64,000 bases of DNA from Diplonema japonicum (taxonomy: Eukaryota > Euglenozoa > Diplonemea > Diplonemida > Diplonemidae): NCBI GenBank assembly GCA_964019335.1, contig OZ025651.1, positions 124,001 through 188,000 on the forward strand, read 5' to 3'. The position numbers and the translations under genes are program-made. The notes under the pieces are model-generated. The model did no database searches and was not told the DNA's origin. It was given only the letters and a program-made list of their open reading frames with translations. The stretch's first letter is position 1; each line of letters opens with the position of its first letter. This document shows positions 10,601-20,482 of the stretch, one piece after another.

Positions 10601-13600
10601 GCTCGCGCGGTGAGTGACACATCCTGCGCACGCTCGTCATAGGGCCCTGAGGACACCTCGCGTATCAAATGTGTGAATGCAATCTCCCCTGCATCCTCTG
10701 CCGCTTTCAAAGCCACTCTCTCGTTATATGCTGATGAGAGCTGCAGCACGGGACAATTGTTCACACTAAGCACGGTGATCGTGAATAAGACCTCCTCTGA
10801 CGTGTCAGTTCCCCCACGCGCCGTCCCGCCGTCGTCCTTCACCCGCACTGACAGCTCCGCAGTCCCGTGTGCGTTGTCAGTCGGGCAGTAGGTCAGCACC
10901 CCGTTCTGGTCGATGGCAGGGAGGGTTTTGAATAAATTCTCATTCGTGTTCTTCATGATCGTGAGGTACGTGAGGACCTGAGCCGCTTCGTTGGCCGGTC
11001 CGGGAGTAGAAAACACGACCCATGGAAGGGAGTAGCAGGTGTTCTCCCATGAAACGACGGACCCGAGGGAGGTGAAGCTCGGCTGATCGTTGACAGGGTT
11101 AACCTTGATGTTCAGGATATGCTGCCGTGAAGCAGATGATAATGCCTCGCCATCGTCGAGGGTCACTGTCACGAAGGTGTCGCCAAACGCGTCCGGTTGC
11201 GTTGTGAAGGTCAGTCTCCCGTTGTCGGGCGAGACGGCACAGGATCGTATGATAGAGAGGTCGTTCGGGACACAGGAAAACTGCAGTGTCTGGCTTTGTT
11301 CATCAGACCCGACACCAGGGGAGATCCCCCTGGCCCAGTTCTCGACCACCACTGTACCGACATCCTCGTTCACTTCCATGTCAACACCGGCTATGAATGT
11401 TGGAGGTGTGTTCACAGGGATCACCCTGAAGGGCATCGGCGTGACAGTTCTGTCCTCGCAACCACCATCACGCCCACCGTCGTCCTGTAGCGTCACGTAC
11501 CAATCACGGACACCAGGGGTGTTCACGTTCGGGTTCAAACAGAATGACAAGACACCGTCCCGCGTAAGCCGAGGGGGCTCTCTGAACACATCGTTTCCAA
11601 TCGAGTTTGTGTCGATCGTGAAGGTGAGCTTCTGCCCCGCCTCGTTGTCCGGTCCAGGAGCAATGTTCATAGCGAAGTTGGGGTATATATGCGGGCAGCA
11701 GTCACCCTCATGCTTTGATGCCGTCTCTGTGTCGCACTCAGTAACAGACGTCGATAGCAGCGAGAGCGAAGGTAGGTCAAAGGTGGGCCTGTCATTGCAG
11801 GGCCTGATACAGATTTCGAACTTCTTCGGTTCTGATCTCCGGATGTCTGGAGCGTTACAGGAATCCACCAAAACAGCTGCGACATATGCAGTACCGAACT
11901 GGTCAGGGGCCGTGGCGAAGGTCAGCTCCCGCACGGATGAAGAAAACAGTGAAACAACAGGCAGAGCAGAGAACAAATGCGTGACATTCGGGGTGGAGAT
12001 CTCTATATTCTGACACCCTGGCGTCAGGCCCTGGAAAAACATCGGGAACCTGTGGGGCTGCCCAGGTGCATCTTCTCGAACACAAATTCTATCTGGTATG
12101 TCTAACGGACCTAGTTCTATGTTGGTTCTCACAATGTTGATGCAGAATACTTCTCGCTTTGTGTCAGATCCACCGCAGGTGTCTACCCCGCCGTCGTCTT
12201 TCAAAGACACTGTCACAATAGACGATCCATGGGCATTGGGACTCGGAGTGAAGTGCAGGTCACCAGTAGTAGGAGAGGAAAACCGGATCTCGGGCAAGGA
12301 TTCGAAGTTTTGCACTGGAGTGGTGTCAATGATCCAACGGAGGTTCTGCGAAGCCTCGTTGGGCCCACCACCTCGGGATATGTCGCGGATGAAGTTCTGT
12401 ATGCTTGTCTCGCCGGACCCGGCAGACACTTCAATGCACTCAGGGAACATCACGACGCTCGAGATTTGAAAACTGGGCGGGTCATTCTTTTGCTTCACAT
12501 TAATACGGACGTACGCTTTCGTGCCCACACGCATGTTCTCGGGCCCAGTGTCGGTGATGGTAACCAACGTGTTCGCAACCCCGTTCGCGTCGTCGCGAAG
12601 CGTGAAGCACAGTGTGCCCGTCGTGGCGTCCACAGCAGGGTTCACCTCGAACAGGTCAGGGTTGTCTGGCTCCGTTGTGAAGATTGGTATTTGCCCCTCC
12701 ATTCCCACCCCTACGCCTTCCCTAGGGGTTCCGGGGGTGATCTGCGTCGCCCAGTTCGGATAGCAGAAATATTTCGCGTCTTCGCAAACATAAATGTCCG
12801 GCCCAGGAGTGAACCGCGGGGGGTCGTTTTTGGGGACGATGGTAATGGTTAGAATAGGGCAGCTGTCCACAGGATCGCATGACAAGTCGCACGACGGAGG
12901 GGGGACACGGCCACCGTCGTCTTGGAGCTGAACGTAGTACTTGAAATCCCCTCCGAATGAGTTCACGTTAGAAAGCGCTTCGAATCTGAGATCACCAGTG
13001 TCCGGGTTGATGCTTGGCGGCTCTACAAACAGCGCTTGTCTTGTGGGATCCAACGGAACGAGATTGAACCAAAGATTCTGATCGACTTCTTCACCGTCAC
13101 CACCAGGGTGTATTTCTGCAGCGAAGCGTTGTGTTATTACCTGTCCGGCGTCTTCGTCGACTGTAATGTGGTAAGTGTCGGGGTCGTGCCTGCCGGGGAC
13201 CCATCGAGGACAGTCGTTGATGGGGAGAACCTTAATGGTGCAGCATATTGAGTTTCCTTGGTCGCATCCACCCTCTGCAACACCGCCGTTGTCCCTGATG
13301 GTCACGCAGAATTCGGATGTTCCAGTCGCACCGGGCCTCAAGTCGAAGCGGAGTGTTCCTGTTGATGGGAAGGCTGGGTCCCATTCAATATAAGGCTCTG
13401 TTGTGAACAGGCTGGGGTTAGATGTAGTGGTGGTGAAGGATATTGCTTGATCTGCTTCGTTTGGAGCGCCTTTGTTGATGCTGTAGGCCCAGTTTGCGAT
13501 GGCGATGTTGGTCTCGTCTTCGTTGACTTGCGTGTGGCACAGCGAGTCGAAGGACGGGCAGTCATTCACGCACGTGATGCATATCGTGAACCATTGTTCC

Positions 13601-14220
13601 AGAGACATTGTGCAGACGTCAGGGTTACACCCCCCGGGGCAGAATGGGATTCTTGTGGGCGACGTGATGCCCCCGTTTCCCCCCACCATGCAGTCCGGGA
13701 CACCATCGTCGATGAGCTGAGCGGAAACGGTGGAACACCCGCACTGGTTTCTCCTGCATTTAAACGTTAGCAGCGATATCCCGCCGCGGTCTTCAAGTGA
13801 AGTCGGCCCTGCTGTTCCATCTGTCGAAGTTAAATCGCCCCTTTCGCATTGCGGTTTGCCTGGGATCACGTAAGGGTTCGCAGGGTTCGCGCCTCCAAAG
13901 GGGCATATGGGTCCCCTCCCGTCTGTCATTGCAGGCTGGATCTCGAACAGCCCCGGTCTCTCTGCTTGCACCTCGAAGCGCAAGCTTTGTTGATATGAAT
14001 CATAAAAGTTATTTGGGTCTTGGCCGTCGCCGTCTGTTACCCTCGTGGCCCATTGGTCTTCCCAAGTGTCGCAATCTTCCCGCGCGTATACCAGCGGCCG
14101 TCCTGGAAAAAAACTTGGGTTGTGATTTCCCAGCTGACCTATACTCCAGTGATCGCACAGCACGGTGTGATTGCTCAAGAGAAGCTGCAGAAGGGACAGG
14201 GTGATGGTCACCCGCCGCAT
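7648..14220 (-). CDS. Giant cadherin-like repeat type I membrane protein (2190 aa)
   Basis: One exon of 2190 residues, starting at the ATG at 14220. That ATG opens a signal peptide (MRRVTITLSLLQLLLSNHTV); the longer in-frame upstream extension looks like leader. About 17 tandem units of ~110-130 residues follow. Each begins with an N-D-x-P-P-x-F linker, an acidic V-x-E-D-x-G step, an aromatic (W) position and a 'PGPxNExxQ' segment, and ends with 'FGxxxVxVxxxDDGG'. The units are typical of cadherin/calx-beta-like extracellular beta-sandwiches; the conserved acidic residues could bind calcium. Cysteine pairs are concentrated in the N-terminal third. One TM helix spans residues ~2116-2141, followed by a 49-residue Pro/Ser-rich cytosolic tail ending DGYYYG. 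It is likely an adhesion or surface-coat protein. Confidence 0.88.
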   Translation of the reverse strand: MRRVTITLSLLQLLLSNHTVLCDHWSIGQLGNHNPSFFPGRPLVYAREDCDTWEDQWATRVTDGDGQDPNNFYDSYQQSLRFEVQAERPGLFEIQPAMTDGRGPICPFGGANPANPYVIPGKPQCERGDLTSTDGTAGPTSLEDRGGISLLTFKCRRNQCGCSTVSAQLIDDGVPDCMVGGNGGITSPTRIPFCPGGCNPDVCTMSLEQWFTICITCVNDCPSFDSLCHTQVNEDETNIAIANWAYSINKGAPNEADQAISFTTTTSNPSLFTTEPYIEWDPAFPSTGTLRFDLRPGATGTSEFCVTIRDNGGVAEGGCDQGNSICCTIKVLPINDCPRWVPGRHDPDTYHITVDEDAGQVITQRFAAEIHPGGDGEEVDQNLWFNLVPLDPTRQALFVEPPSINPDTGDLRFEALSNVNSFGGDFKYYVQLQDDGGRVPPPSCDLSCDPVDSCPILTITIVPKNDPPRFTPGPDIYVCEDAKYFCYPNWATQITPGTPREGVGVGMEGQIPIFTTEPDNPDLFEVNPAVDATTGTLCFTLRDDANGVANTLVTITDTGPENMRVGTKAYVRINVKQKNDPPSFQISSVVMFPECIEVSAGSGETSIQNFIRDISRGGGPNEASQNLRWIIDTTPVQNFESLPEIRFSSPTTGDLHFTPSPNAHGSSIVTVSLKDDGGVDTCGGSDTKREVFCINIVRTNIELGPLDIPDRICVREDAPGQPHRFPMFFQGLTPGCQNIEISTPNVTHLFSALPVVSLFSSSVRELTFATAPDQFGTAYVAAVLVDSCNAPDIRRSEPKKFEICIRPCNDRPTFDLPSLSLLSTSVTECDTETASKHEGDCCPHIYPNFAMNIAPGPDNEAGQKLTFTIDTNSIGNDVFREPPRLTRDGVLSFCLNPNVNTPGVRDWYVTLQDDGGRDGGCEDRTVTPMPFRVIPVNTPPTFIAGVDMEVNEDVGTVVVENWARGISPGVGSDEQSQTLQFSCVPNDLSIIRSCAVSPDNGRLTFTTQPDAFGDTFVTVTLDDGEALSSASRQHILNIKVNPVNDQPSFTSLGSVVSWENTCYSLPWVVFSTPGPANEAAQVLTYLTIMKNTNENLFKTLPAIDQNGVLTYCPTDNAHGTAELSVRVKDDGGTARGGTDTSEEVLFTITVLSVNNCPVLQLSSAYNERVALKAAEDAGEIAFTHLIREVSSGPYDERAQDVSLTARADPTSAFTTQPFFSFESADTGWTLRATLAPDFYGGVAIFINGHDDGPASHPHCNTSTQIVMVIVVDPVNDPPTFTPGPAVTTVENAPGYVWPSWAQNITRGPPNEDYQRLRFTVTAENRGLFEVQPSVSIVNGDLSFKLNPNTHGLSKATVCLSDGHQADDVCITTTITVKPVEGSQGYTLDGVGALTITVLEDAGSTTIQKWIKSEETKLVNITTPGQFHSMFVQNPVLFESIPDYEGAIPSYGVKFHAKDNVFGTAELVLVVGDADIPFKLQITPVNDPPSFELLVTKVEATQSGSPRSFLAIANVTAGPGEDGTQTVSFAATSNPSDVVTARTDGARIFLTPKNKYGSGNISVVAKDSKGLEAVKTLSFVVSRVNHAPTFTPGPLKIQVDEDVGQVNIPWATGVSDPDGDLVSFTVEIPAADMALFDMLPTMSEEGRLSFTMKPHRHGTVQMAIRAWDSPGAGFVSMKTDSIQVVLEVRSVNDDPVVGVDPVWVAQEYLEVLEDSGETTFKGFLSNLSAGGWMEDMTQHLQVTVTPTSPGLFAVQPKVEFPGKDLTLTPALHQNGETVLSTAVVDALGGRAEIRIPAVVVAVNDPPIFYPNVLTIKTKEDSGFVRIANWASDMTPGPQDEQAQKIVFMTNITEGPLSIISSVQVSSKTGQLDITLNPDMFGIVVFSIKLHDDGGTLNGGRDASDEVIVTVDVQAVNDPPSFTLVSPVLQHVLGSSATIRTLAARNISPGPFEGGQGVSFIVSVSNQRFFASHGQPVLTPDGQLTFAASQDRIGNVTLEVIARDTENAVSAKQAIHITMLPPSTFVSIPFVIADGVSSESVQEKLTSLLGVAQGDVLVDAERSLLHFKSAAVLQRYTSLSTEALKGVGITVSLAPVSLPPSTPLPTARVVTTSDDSSVAPLVVLILIPAVFLVVTGVAGTFLYRHWSGKGAKPEPQHDHQDLQSSSPSPPPHDQNPIDRAFPSTEHDGYYYG

Positions 14221-14286
14221 GTTTTGTTCTTTTATATAATTTGTATATTGTCCCTCCCCTCCCCCACTCTTCCCTTTAACCCGCAA

Positions 14287-14616
14287 GAGATGTGTGAAAG
14301 TGGGAAAGAATAACGCCTCGTACCTCTAAACAAGCCGTCAAGCACCCTCCCCTGGAAATTGTTAGTTTCCAACAATGGCAGGAAACGAATTCTGTAACTC
14401 CCCTACAGGCACCTTGCAAAGGTTGTTAACCCCCCCTGGACTTAGCTTGACGGTCTGTAGAGATTCGAGGCGTTACTTTTCTTTAAAAAAAGAAACTCAT
14501 TTCTCTCTCTTGCGAGGCGCAAATAAAAGAAACACGTTTACGTCCAACACTGAAAGCCCCTGACTCCAAGATAAAATTCTTCTCTCTCCTTGATATCTAA
14601 CTCGGTGTTTCGGTGT
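14287..14616. other. Intergenic stretch with no gene seen
   Basis: About 330 bases between the giant surface-protein leader and the eL42 stop. Composition is more mixed than in other spacers. The acceptor for the surface-protein gene probably lies near 14250-14300 on the minus strand, but no single AG stands out. Confidence 0.4.
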
Positions 14617-14981
14617 TTACCAGGTGGGGTCCTTCGACTTCTTCCTGCCCTGGTCGGCCAGCTCGAAATGCTTGCACCTCTTGATCGACGTGAGTTTCAC
14701 TCTCTTGCACTTAGTGCACTGCAGCTTCAGGGAGATCTTCTTGGTGGTCTTGGCCTTCTTGTGGAACACAGGCTTGGTCTGGCCACCGAATCCCTTCTGC
14801 TTGGCATCGTAACGTCTCTTGCCCTGAGCGCAGAGTCTGGACTTACCAGTCTTGTACTGCACCACCTTGTGAGTGTTTTTTTTTTAAATTAAAGTAAAAC
14901 CCCCCTCCCTTGTACCTTGTGGTTGTGGTACGTGTCACAGTCCGCACAGTATGATTTCTTCGACTTCGGATAGTTCACCAT
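14617..14981 (-). CDS. RPL44: 60S ribosomal protein eL42 (L44/L36a), two exons
   Basis: Exon 1 is 14981-14916 and exon 2 is 14865-14617, giving 104 residues, the normal length of the family. The 50-nt intron (14915-14866) starts GTACAAGG and ends CACAAG; both junctions carry AAG|GT, so the exact cut could slide. The protein starts [12 protein letters not shown] and carries the four zinc-ligand cysteines: CADC near the N-terminus and CTKC near residue 74. It also has the diagnostic [19 protein letters not shown] segment and KRCKHFEL near the C-terminus. It is a component of the large cytosolic ribosomal subunit near the E site. Without the intron the reading frame would lose its first 22 residues. 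Confidence 0.96.
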
Positions 14982-15089
14982 TTTTCTCTCTCTTTTTGAT
15001 AACCCCCTGAAAGATGCTTTTGTATTTCCTAAACAACCCTACCAGAAAAGAAAAGAAGAAAAAAAAAGGAGGAAACTGTAAGAAATATC

Positions 15090-15596
15090 TCACTTGTCGT
15101 CCATCGGCTTGATGCTTTTCAGGTCCTCTGTCACCTGCACGATTCCGGCAGCGAAGGGGTTGGGGTGCCCTGGGGGGAGGGGGTTTTCCTTCAAGGCCTG
15201 CTCAGGGTCTTCCGAGTCCTTGAGAGGGCAAGCAGCTAAGGGGTTTTGGGAGGTTCGTCGGGCAGCTGGTATTCCTATCTTTGCTTCTCGTATCACTGAG
15301 GCGGCTTCTTCTTTAGGAAGCACCAGTTTCCAATAGATCTCGTGTACCATCATTTGAATTTTGAGGTGCCAAACAAATTTTGTGTACTCGGGAATCCACA
15401 CAAAAGTCAAAAATCCACCGACCAGCAGGTACGGCCACCAAGTGAGCTTCTTCTGCTCAGCGTGCAACTCATCATCTGACATTTCTTGCAATTTTCTTTT
15501 TTCTTCGCCATTGTCTTTCTTCTCTCCGCCAGAACACCACCTCTTCGGCCCTAAAGCCGACCTCCTCAGCATGTTTCTTCGGAACACCGCCAACAT
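15090..15596 (-). CDS. Small mitochondrial inner-membrane protein of unknown function
   Basis: 168 residues. The first ~25 (MLAVFRRNMLRRSALGPKRW) are rich in Arg with no acidic residue, a typical mitochondrial targeting peptide. A charged helix (residues ~25-50) precedes one predicted TM segment, 'WWPYLLVGGFLTFVWIP', at ~53-69. A helical, amphipathic C-terminal half follows. It has no catalytic motif and I do not recognise a family. The size, single TM segment and targeting signal are those of a lineage-specific subunit of a respiratory complex, the ATP synthase or the import machinery; this is inference only. Confidence 0.7.
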   Translation of the reverse strand: MLAVFRRNMLRRSALGPKRWCSGGEKKDNGEEKRKLQEMSDDELHAEQKKLTWWPYLLVGGFLTFVWIPEYTKFVWHLKIQMMVHEIYWKLVLPKEEAASVIREAKIGIPAARRTSQNPLAACPLKDSEDPEQALKENPLPPGHPNPFAAGIVQVTEDLKSIKPMDDK

Positions 15597-15619
15597 TTTT
15601 TTTTTTCTCTTGGTCTTAG

Positions 15620-16390
15620 TTTTCTGTTAGCATAGGAAGATGATGTCCGCAAGGGAGGGAGGGGGAATACATGACTTTCTTTCCCCCCTTCGTTTCTTTT
15701 TTCTTTTCTTTTCTCTTCCCTCCTTCTTTCTTTTTTTTTTCTAGTTTTTCTTTATAAAAAAAAATAGATATGAAAGGGTGGAGGGAGAGAAAAAAAAATT
15801 CAACAAATAAAAGAGAGGAATACAGAAGAGAGAAGACCAGGAAAAAGAGGGGAACTTTTACAATGAGGGGGGAGAGGCCATCGAGAGAGAAATTTTTCGC
15901 TTCTTCTTTTTTTTGTTACCTCACACCCCCACCTTGTTAGGGGATATTAGAAGGGTGAGACGTACGCGGACCTTTTAACGAATCTTTTGCGGGAAAAAAT
16001 GCATTCTAAAGTGCTTTTGACCATATATCCCCATTCACAAATCCAAAAGAAATATTGAGGAAACTACACACAATGGGACGGGTCCTTCCCATTCATTCAG
16101 AATATGTGGCCGCTTCAGAATGCAATTTTGCGAAAAACTAAAAAGAAAATGCCTTGTTAGTCTCACTGTTAACGGGGGGGGGGGGGGGGGGGGGGTTCCC
16201 TCCCCTTTCCCAAAACTTTCTTTTTCTCCCTTTTTTTTTAACTGTGTTCCCCCTTTTCTTATTATTATTCTTTTTTCCAGGAATAGAATAGACTCGCAAG
16301 AAGAAAAAGAAGGGAGGGGGAGAGAAAATAAAAAATGAAATAAAACAACAATCGACAGAATTAAAAGTGGCTTCACTTTTTTTCTACTTC
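15620..16390. other. Low-complexity intergenic stretch with a G22 run
   Basis: About 770 bases of T-, A- and purine-rich sequence without a convincing gene on either strand. It contains an uninterrupted run of 22 G at 16174-16195, about 210 bases upstream of an A/T-rich block. Confidence 0.5.
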
Positions 16391-19300
16391 TTAGTAAACG
16401 ATGTCAGAGTACGGACTGTAAGGAGAGGATGTGGCACCATCGACACCGGAGACCCCTCTGCCACGTCCCCGTGAGGACATGGAAGGTATCGCGGGTGCAG
16501 GTGAAGCCAGCGAGTATCGCCCGAAGTCAGGAATCTTAGCAGGGGTACGATACGGAGAGCTCCAGTGAGAATACTGCGCAGGTTCCTCAGCAGGCTGCGG
16601 AGGATTGTCACGGTAAGGAAAAAACGGAGCAGGAGAAGAGGGCGGGGTTTCCAACGTGGGGACAGGTTCCTTTTGAGGTGTTTCGGGAACCGGAGACGGC
16701 ATCAGTGCTTCCACCGGTACGGCTTGCACAGGAGACACAGCAGGGGCAGGGGCCGTAGCCTGGGGAGGCGGTGCGGAAATCATCTCCCTATCTTCCATGG
16801 GATGGTAGACCTGTGTTTCTTTGTATATTATCTCCTCATGCGTGTCATTGTTCTTCCGGATCATTAGACCTATCAGCACCCCGCAGCACAGCGCTGCGAG
16901 AATACCTGCAGCGATCGCTAGCCATGTCCAGTCAGTGCCGTCGTCGTCGCTTGGTGATGGAGTGGCGGGAGCGGGTGTTTGCGGAGCTGCGGTGGCTACG
17001 GGCGGCAACGTGTCGCCTGTGACCACCGGTGCAAACCGTGCAGGGCAGCCCTGATACAACGCATCGTCGTTCCCCATCAGCGCTGCGCAGTAGCTCATGC
17101 TGTTCACCTCCGAGGATGTGGCCTGACCGCCCTTTGCTGTCCCAGCCGTCACAGGAAAGCCATGCTCCTGCATGACTGAGCTTTCCAACTTCTTCGCTGT
17201 CTCCGCGGCAGTCGTGTCGTTCCCCAAATTGACCGCCACATCGACCCTATTCCCTGTTATCTGAACACCTGTGATGTCCCCTGGGGGGATGCCCAGCGTC
17301 CTACCAACTGCAACTTTGATCTCTTCCTCCTTGCCTTGCATGGGGGTTGAAGTACCGAGATCAAATGTCAGCTTTGCAGGGGTAGGCAGGCCAGGTAGTT
17401 TAGTAATTATAGTTGGAGGGCATGTCTCGGCAACGGTCAGTCGCAAAGTCCCAGTCACGCCTTTTTTTAGATCCGATGCGACACGCTGCTGGACGACGCC
17501 CGCTGCGGCGCTGCACGTGGTGTCTTTCGACGGGATGTTCACAGTTGCTGAGATCTGCGACCCACATTTCTGGTCCTCCAAGACTTGCACGTTGCGTATG
17601 TCCGACGTGGCAAAGCCCAGTACGGTCGCAAGCTTGGAACGCAGATCAGGGTTTCTTGCCTTCACAACGTCCGGCTGCTCAGCGACCGATATACCAAAGA
17701 CAACGGGCACAGGGCTAGCTATGGGCCGCACCTCAAAGGATTTTATCATGTACCCTAAAGCAGATAAGCGCGTGTCGACTGACACACCTTGTATCCTCAC
17801 TTGGTAGGCAGGGCCGGTAATCCCAACCTCAACCGTCCTGAAGATAACACTCACCTTCGTGCTGCTGCTCTCCTCCGTGGTTTCGAACTGGATGAGCCTC
17901 TCGGGTGTCATTGCCGCGATTTCAGTTTGAAGCCTTTCCGCATCCAGCCCCGTGTCCTCGATCACTATCGCTACCTCTGCACGGACCGCTGGGCCCCGCC
18001 CTACAGCTGTAGGGGTGGTGATTAAGTACCCTGCTTGCCTGAATAATCCAGACGTAGTTTTGGAAATGTCCTCATTTAAGAGGTTTAATAGTGCTGTCAT
18101 GAATGAGACAGTGACCTCGCCCTCCCGCTGAACTGTGAAGCTGCACTGTGTTGTTGTCGGTGTCAGGTCCAAGAACGTTGCAGGTGCGATCTCATGCTTG
18201 CTCACATTCAGCAGTTCTTTGAAGAGGTCCTCTACCTTGGGCTGCGCGGTGGTCGGCACTGCCACTCCACTGTTCGTAGTCATGATGACCTTGAGCAGCA
18301 CCTTCCCGAATGGCTCCAAGCAGATGTTATCTGCTGCTGGGTCGTCGATTTGACATTCTTTGAAGCTCACATCAATCGCCTTCCTGTCAGCGTAGCTGTT
18401 CGCATTGTCGTAGCTGATCATCACCGCGTCCTCAGCAGGGACAACACAGTCCTGGATCCCCATGTCAACTACCATCTGCTTTTTATACTCAGATTCATTG
18501 AAGTCAAGCGGGACGGCGACCTTGACCACCCCTGGGACAGGGGCCGCTGCTGTCCTCCACCACCACGTCGCTGTTTCAGTAAGTGTAACAGTGGCTGTCG
18601 GCGGCGGCGGGGTTGCGGGGCTATAAGTTGTCCCTGGCACTAGCGTGGCCTGTAGAATCCCTGGAGTTAAGGTTGGTGCCGCTGTGGCAGGTGCATTCGT
18701 TGGCGGGGCCATTGTCGTCCCCGGAACCAGTGTAGGCGGCACTGCCGTCGCAGGCGCCCCTGTCGGCGGTGCCAGGGTGCCCGTCAGAGGCTCGTACCCT
18801 ACACACCGCACGATGCCCTCCTCCTCTGCGTCCCACGCCTCTGTGTTTGTCCAGCATGTCCTTGATGTCCCCCAGCAACCAAGGTCTGAACACAGGTTCC
18901 TTGCACAGTCCCCTGAGCAGGCTCCATTTCCCCCGCACATTGCTGGGTACCTCATCTCACCCAGCGCGGCTAAAATGTTAACAGCATAATCGTTGATCGA
19001 ATGATACACCCCATTATACCCTACGGGGTACCCGCACCGCGCAGAGCCCTTTGTCCCCTTAGGCTTGTGGCACCAGCACTGCCCACCCACTGGGAGGTAA
19101 ACAGGAACGCAGTTAGCGGTAAAACAGTCTGTCGTTGTGGTTTGTTGGACAGCAAGCATACTTAATGGCGGTGGTGCAGGTGTCGGGATGGCTGTGGGAG
19201 GTGCAATTGTTGGCTGTGCTGTGGGTGGAGCCGCTGTCGGTGGAGCCGGCGTGGGGGGAGCTGGAGTAGGAGGAGCTGGGGTTGGTGGCGCAGGTGTAGG

Positions 19301-19768
19301 AGGGGCCGGAGTGGGAGGCGCGGGTGTAGGAGGAGCCGGGGTAGGTGGCGCAGGGGTAGGAGGAGCTGGAGTGGGAGGCGCAGCTGTAGGTGGCGCTGGG
19401 GTGGGAGGAGCAGCAGTGGGTATTGCAGTTGGTGGTGCTGCTGTTGGTGGGGCTGGTGTAGGTGGCGCTGGTGTCGGAGGCGCGGGAGTGGGGGGTGCTG
19501 CAGTAGGTGGGGCTGGAGTAGGCGGTGCTGGAGTAGGGGGAGCTGGAGTCGGTGGGGCTGGTGTGGGAGGCGCCGGTGTGGGAGGCGCTGGAGTAGGCGG
19601 TGCTGGAGTTGGTGGGGCTAGTGTGTCTGGTGCTGGAGTAGGCGGTGCTGGAGTTGGTGGTGCTAGTGTGTCCGGTGCTGGAGTAGGCGGCGGAGGTACT
19701 AACGTCGGGGGAGAAATCGTAGGGGCCGGCATGCCTGCACATGCACACAACAACACAAGATGTAACAT
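16391..19768 (-). CDS. Mucin-like type I membrane protein with Thr-Pro stalk and Cys-rich domain (1125 aa)
   Basis: The start at 19768 opens a signal peptide ([16 protein letters not shown]). Residues ~12-205 are an almost pure repeat of APPTP units, a rigid, probably O-glycosylated stalk. A cysteine-rich domain follows at ~215-330 ([29 protein letters not shown]), then a second Thr/Pro-rich linker. Residues ~400-900 hold several beta-rich segments with repeated 'VxVxxx' strands and a few cysteines, unassigned. One TM helix lies at ~946-969 ([19 protein letters not shown]), followed by a ~155-residue Pro-rich cytosolic tail. It is probably a surface glycoprotein. An upstream in-frame ATG at 19819 would put the G26 run into the protein; the signal peptide argues for 19768. 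Confidence 0.85.
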   Translation of the reverse strand: MLHLVLLCACAGMPAPTISPPTLVPPPPTPAPDTLAPPTPAPPTPAPDTLAPPTPAPPTPAPPTPAPPTPAPPTPAPPTPAPPTPAPPTAAPPTPAPPTPAPPTPAPPTAAPPTAIPTAAPPTPAPPTAAPPTPAPPTPAPPTPAPPTPAPPTPAPPTPAPPTPAPPTPAPPTPAPPTAAPPTAQPTIAPPTAIPTPAPPPLSMLAVQQTTTTDCFTANCVPVYLPVGGQCWCHKPKGTKGSARCGYPVGYNGVYHSINDYAVNILAALGEMRYPAMCGGNGACSGDCARNLCSDLGCWGTSRTCWTNTEAWDAEEEGIVRCVGYEPLTGTLAPPTGAPATAVPPTLVPGTTMAPPTNAPATAAPTLTPGILQATLVPGTTYSPATPPPPTATVTLTETATWWWRTAAAPVPGVVKVAVPLDFNESEYKKQMVVDMGIQDCVVPAEDAVMISYDNANSYADRKAIDVSFKECQIDDPAADNICLEPFGKVLLKVIMTTNSGVAVPTTAQPKVEDLFKELLNVSKHEIAPATFLDLTPTTTQCSFTVQREGEVTVSFMTALLNLLNEDISKTTSGLFRQAGYLITTPTAVGRGPAVRAEVAIVIEDTGLDAERLQTEIAAMTPERLIQFETTEESSSTKVSVIFRTVEVGITGPAYQVRIQGVSVDTRLSALGYMIKSFEVRPIASPVPVVFGISVAEQPDVVKARNPDLRSKLATVLGFATSDIRNVQVLEDQKCGSQISATVNIPSKDTTCSAAAGVVQQRVASDLKKGVTGTLRLTVAETCPPTIITKLPGLPTPAKLTFDLGTSTPMQGKEEEIKVAVGRTLGIPPGDITGVQITGNRVDVAVNLGNDTTAAETAKKLESSVMQEHGFPVTAGTAKGGQATSSEVNSMSYCAALMGNDDALYQGCPARFAPVVTGDTLPPVATAAPQTPAPATPSPSDDDGTDWTWLAIAAGILAALCCGVLIGLMIRKNNDTHEEIIYKETQVYHPMEDREMISAPPPQATAPAPAVSPVQAVPVEALMPSPVPETPQKEPVPTLETPPSSPAPFFPYRDNPPQPAEEPAQYSHWSSPYRTPAKIPDFGRYSLASPAPAIPSMSSRGRGRGVSGVDGATSSPYSPYSDIVY
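19160..19735 (-). repeat. APPTP-encoding minisatellite in a coding region
   Basis: The minus strand repeats a 15-base-class unit coding APPTP with synonymous drift (GCT/GCG/GCC, CCT/CCC/CCA). The third-position variation shows that the peptide, not just the DNA repeat, has been kept. Copy number is likely to vary between alleles. Confidence 0.85.
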
Positions 19769-19776
19769 TTTCACCT

Positions 19777-19802
19777 CCCCCCCCCCCCCCCCCCCCCCCC
19801 CC
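19777..19802 (-). repeat. G26 homopolymer just upstream of the start codon
   Basis: 26 consecutive C on the plus strand, G on the coding strand, 9 bases before the ATG at 19768. It lies between that ATG and an upstream ATG at 19819, so its length decides whether the upstream ATG is in frame. Confidence 0.9.
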
Positions 19803-19849
19803 TCGCCACTGCAATGCATCTTCAGGCGGCAACAGACAAGATGGTGAAT

Positions 19850-20482
19850 AAAAGCGAAATCAAATAAAAAACGGGCTCGGGAAACAATAGGAGGAAGAGG
19901 AAGGGGGTTTTGTATTTCTTTTTCTTCTGCTTCTTTGAATTTCTCTACTTCTTTCTTTCGTTTAAATAAAAAAAAACCCTTTTAAAAAAGAAAGAAAATC
20001 ATATCTTGCGAGTGCGAGCCCTTGGAAGGTTGGGGAAACAAAAGGCTTTCTCTTTTTTTTTATATATTTCCCTATTCCTTCAATAATGTACAGCTGTATA
20101 AAAGGTGGGTAAAACGGAAAAGCAAAAGGAGTGGGGTAGACCAAGCAAACATCACATGCGCAATAACAAAGCTGCCATTATTATAAATAAAATAAAAAGA
20201 TGGAGAGAAAATATGGAAATACGAGGTGTTGCTTAAAAAAACAAAAAAAAAGGAGGGGGGAAGAAAGGAGGAGAAAACAGGGGGGAGGCAGGAGAAAAAA
20301 AAAAGAGACACTTTAAAAAAAAATACACAACATAAAAAAAAAAAAAGAAAAAAAACACACGCGAAAGAGTGAGAGGGATATATAAAAAAAGAGGGGGGGA
20401 GAAAAAAAAACTTTTTTTCAAACTATGTTAAAAAAAGAGGTGAAAGGGTGCCTCTTCAAAAAAAAAAAAATGGTATGTCTAT
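19850..20482. other. Low-complexity intergenic stretch
   Basis: About 630 bases, mostly A- and T-rich tracts with GA-rich segments. Nothing coding is apparent. It should contain the acceptor of the Thr-Pro protein gene (near 19820-19870) and the 3' UTR of the trifunctional-enzyme gene. Confidence 0.5.

Noticed and set aside
18620-19847. Long plus-strand and third-frame ORFs (Val/Gly-rich, Ser/Thr-rich) over the APPTP repeat
   Set aside because: They are shadow frames of the repeat in the real minus-strand gene; periodicity keeps all frames open.
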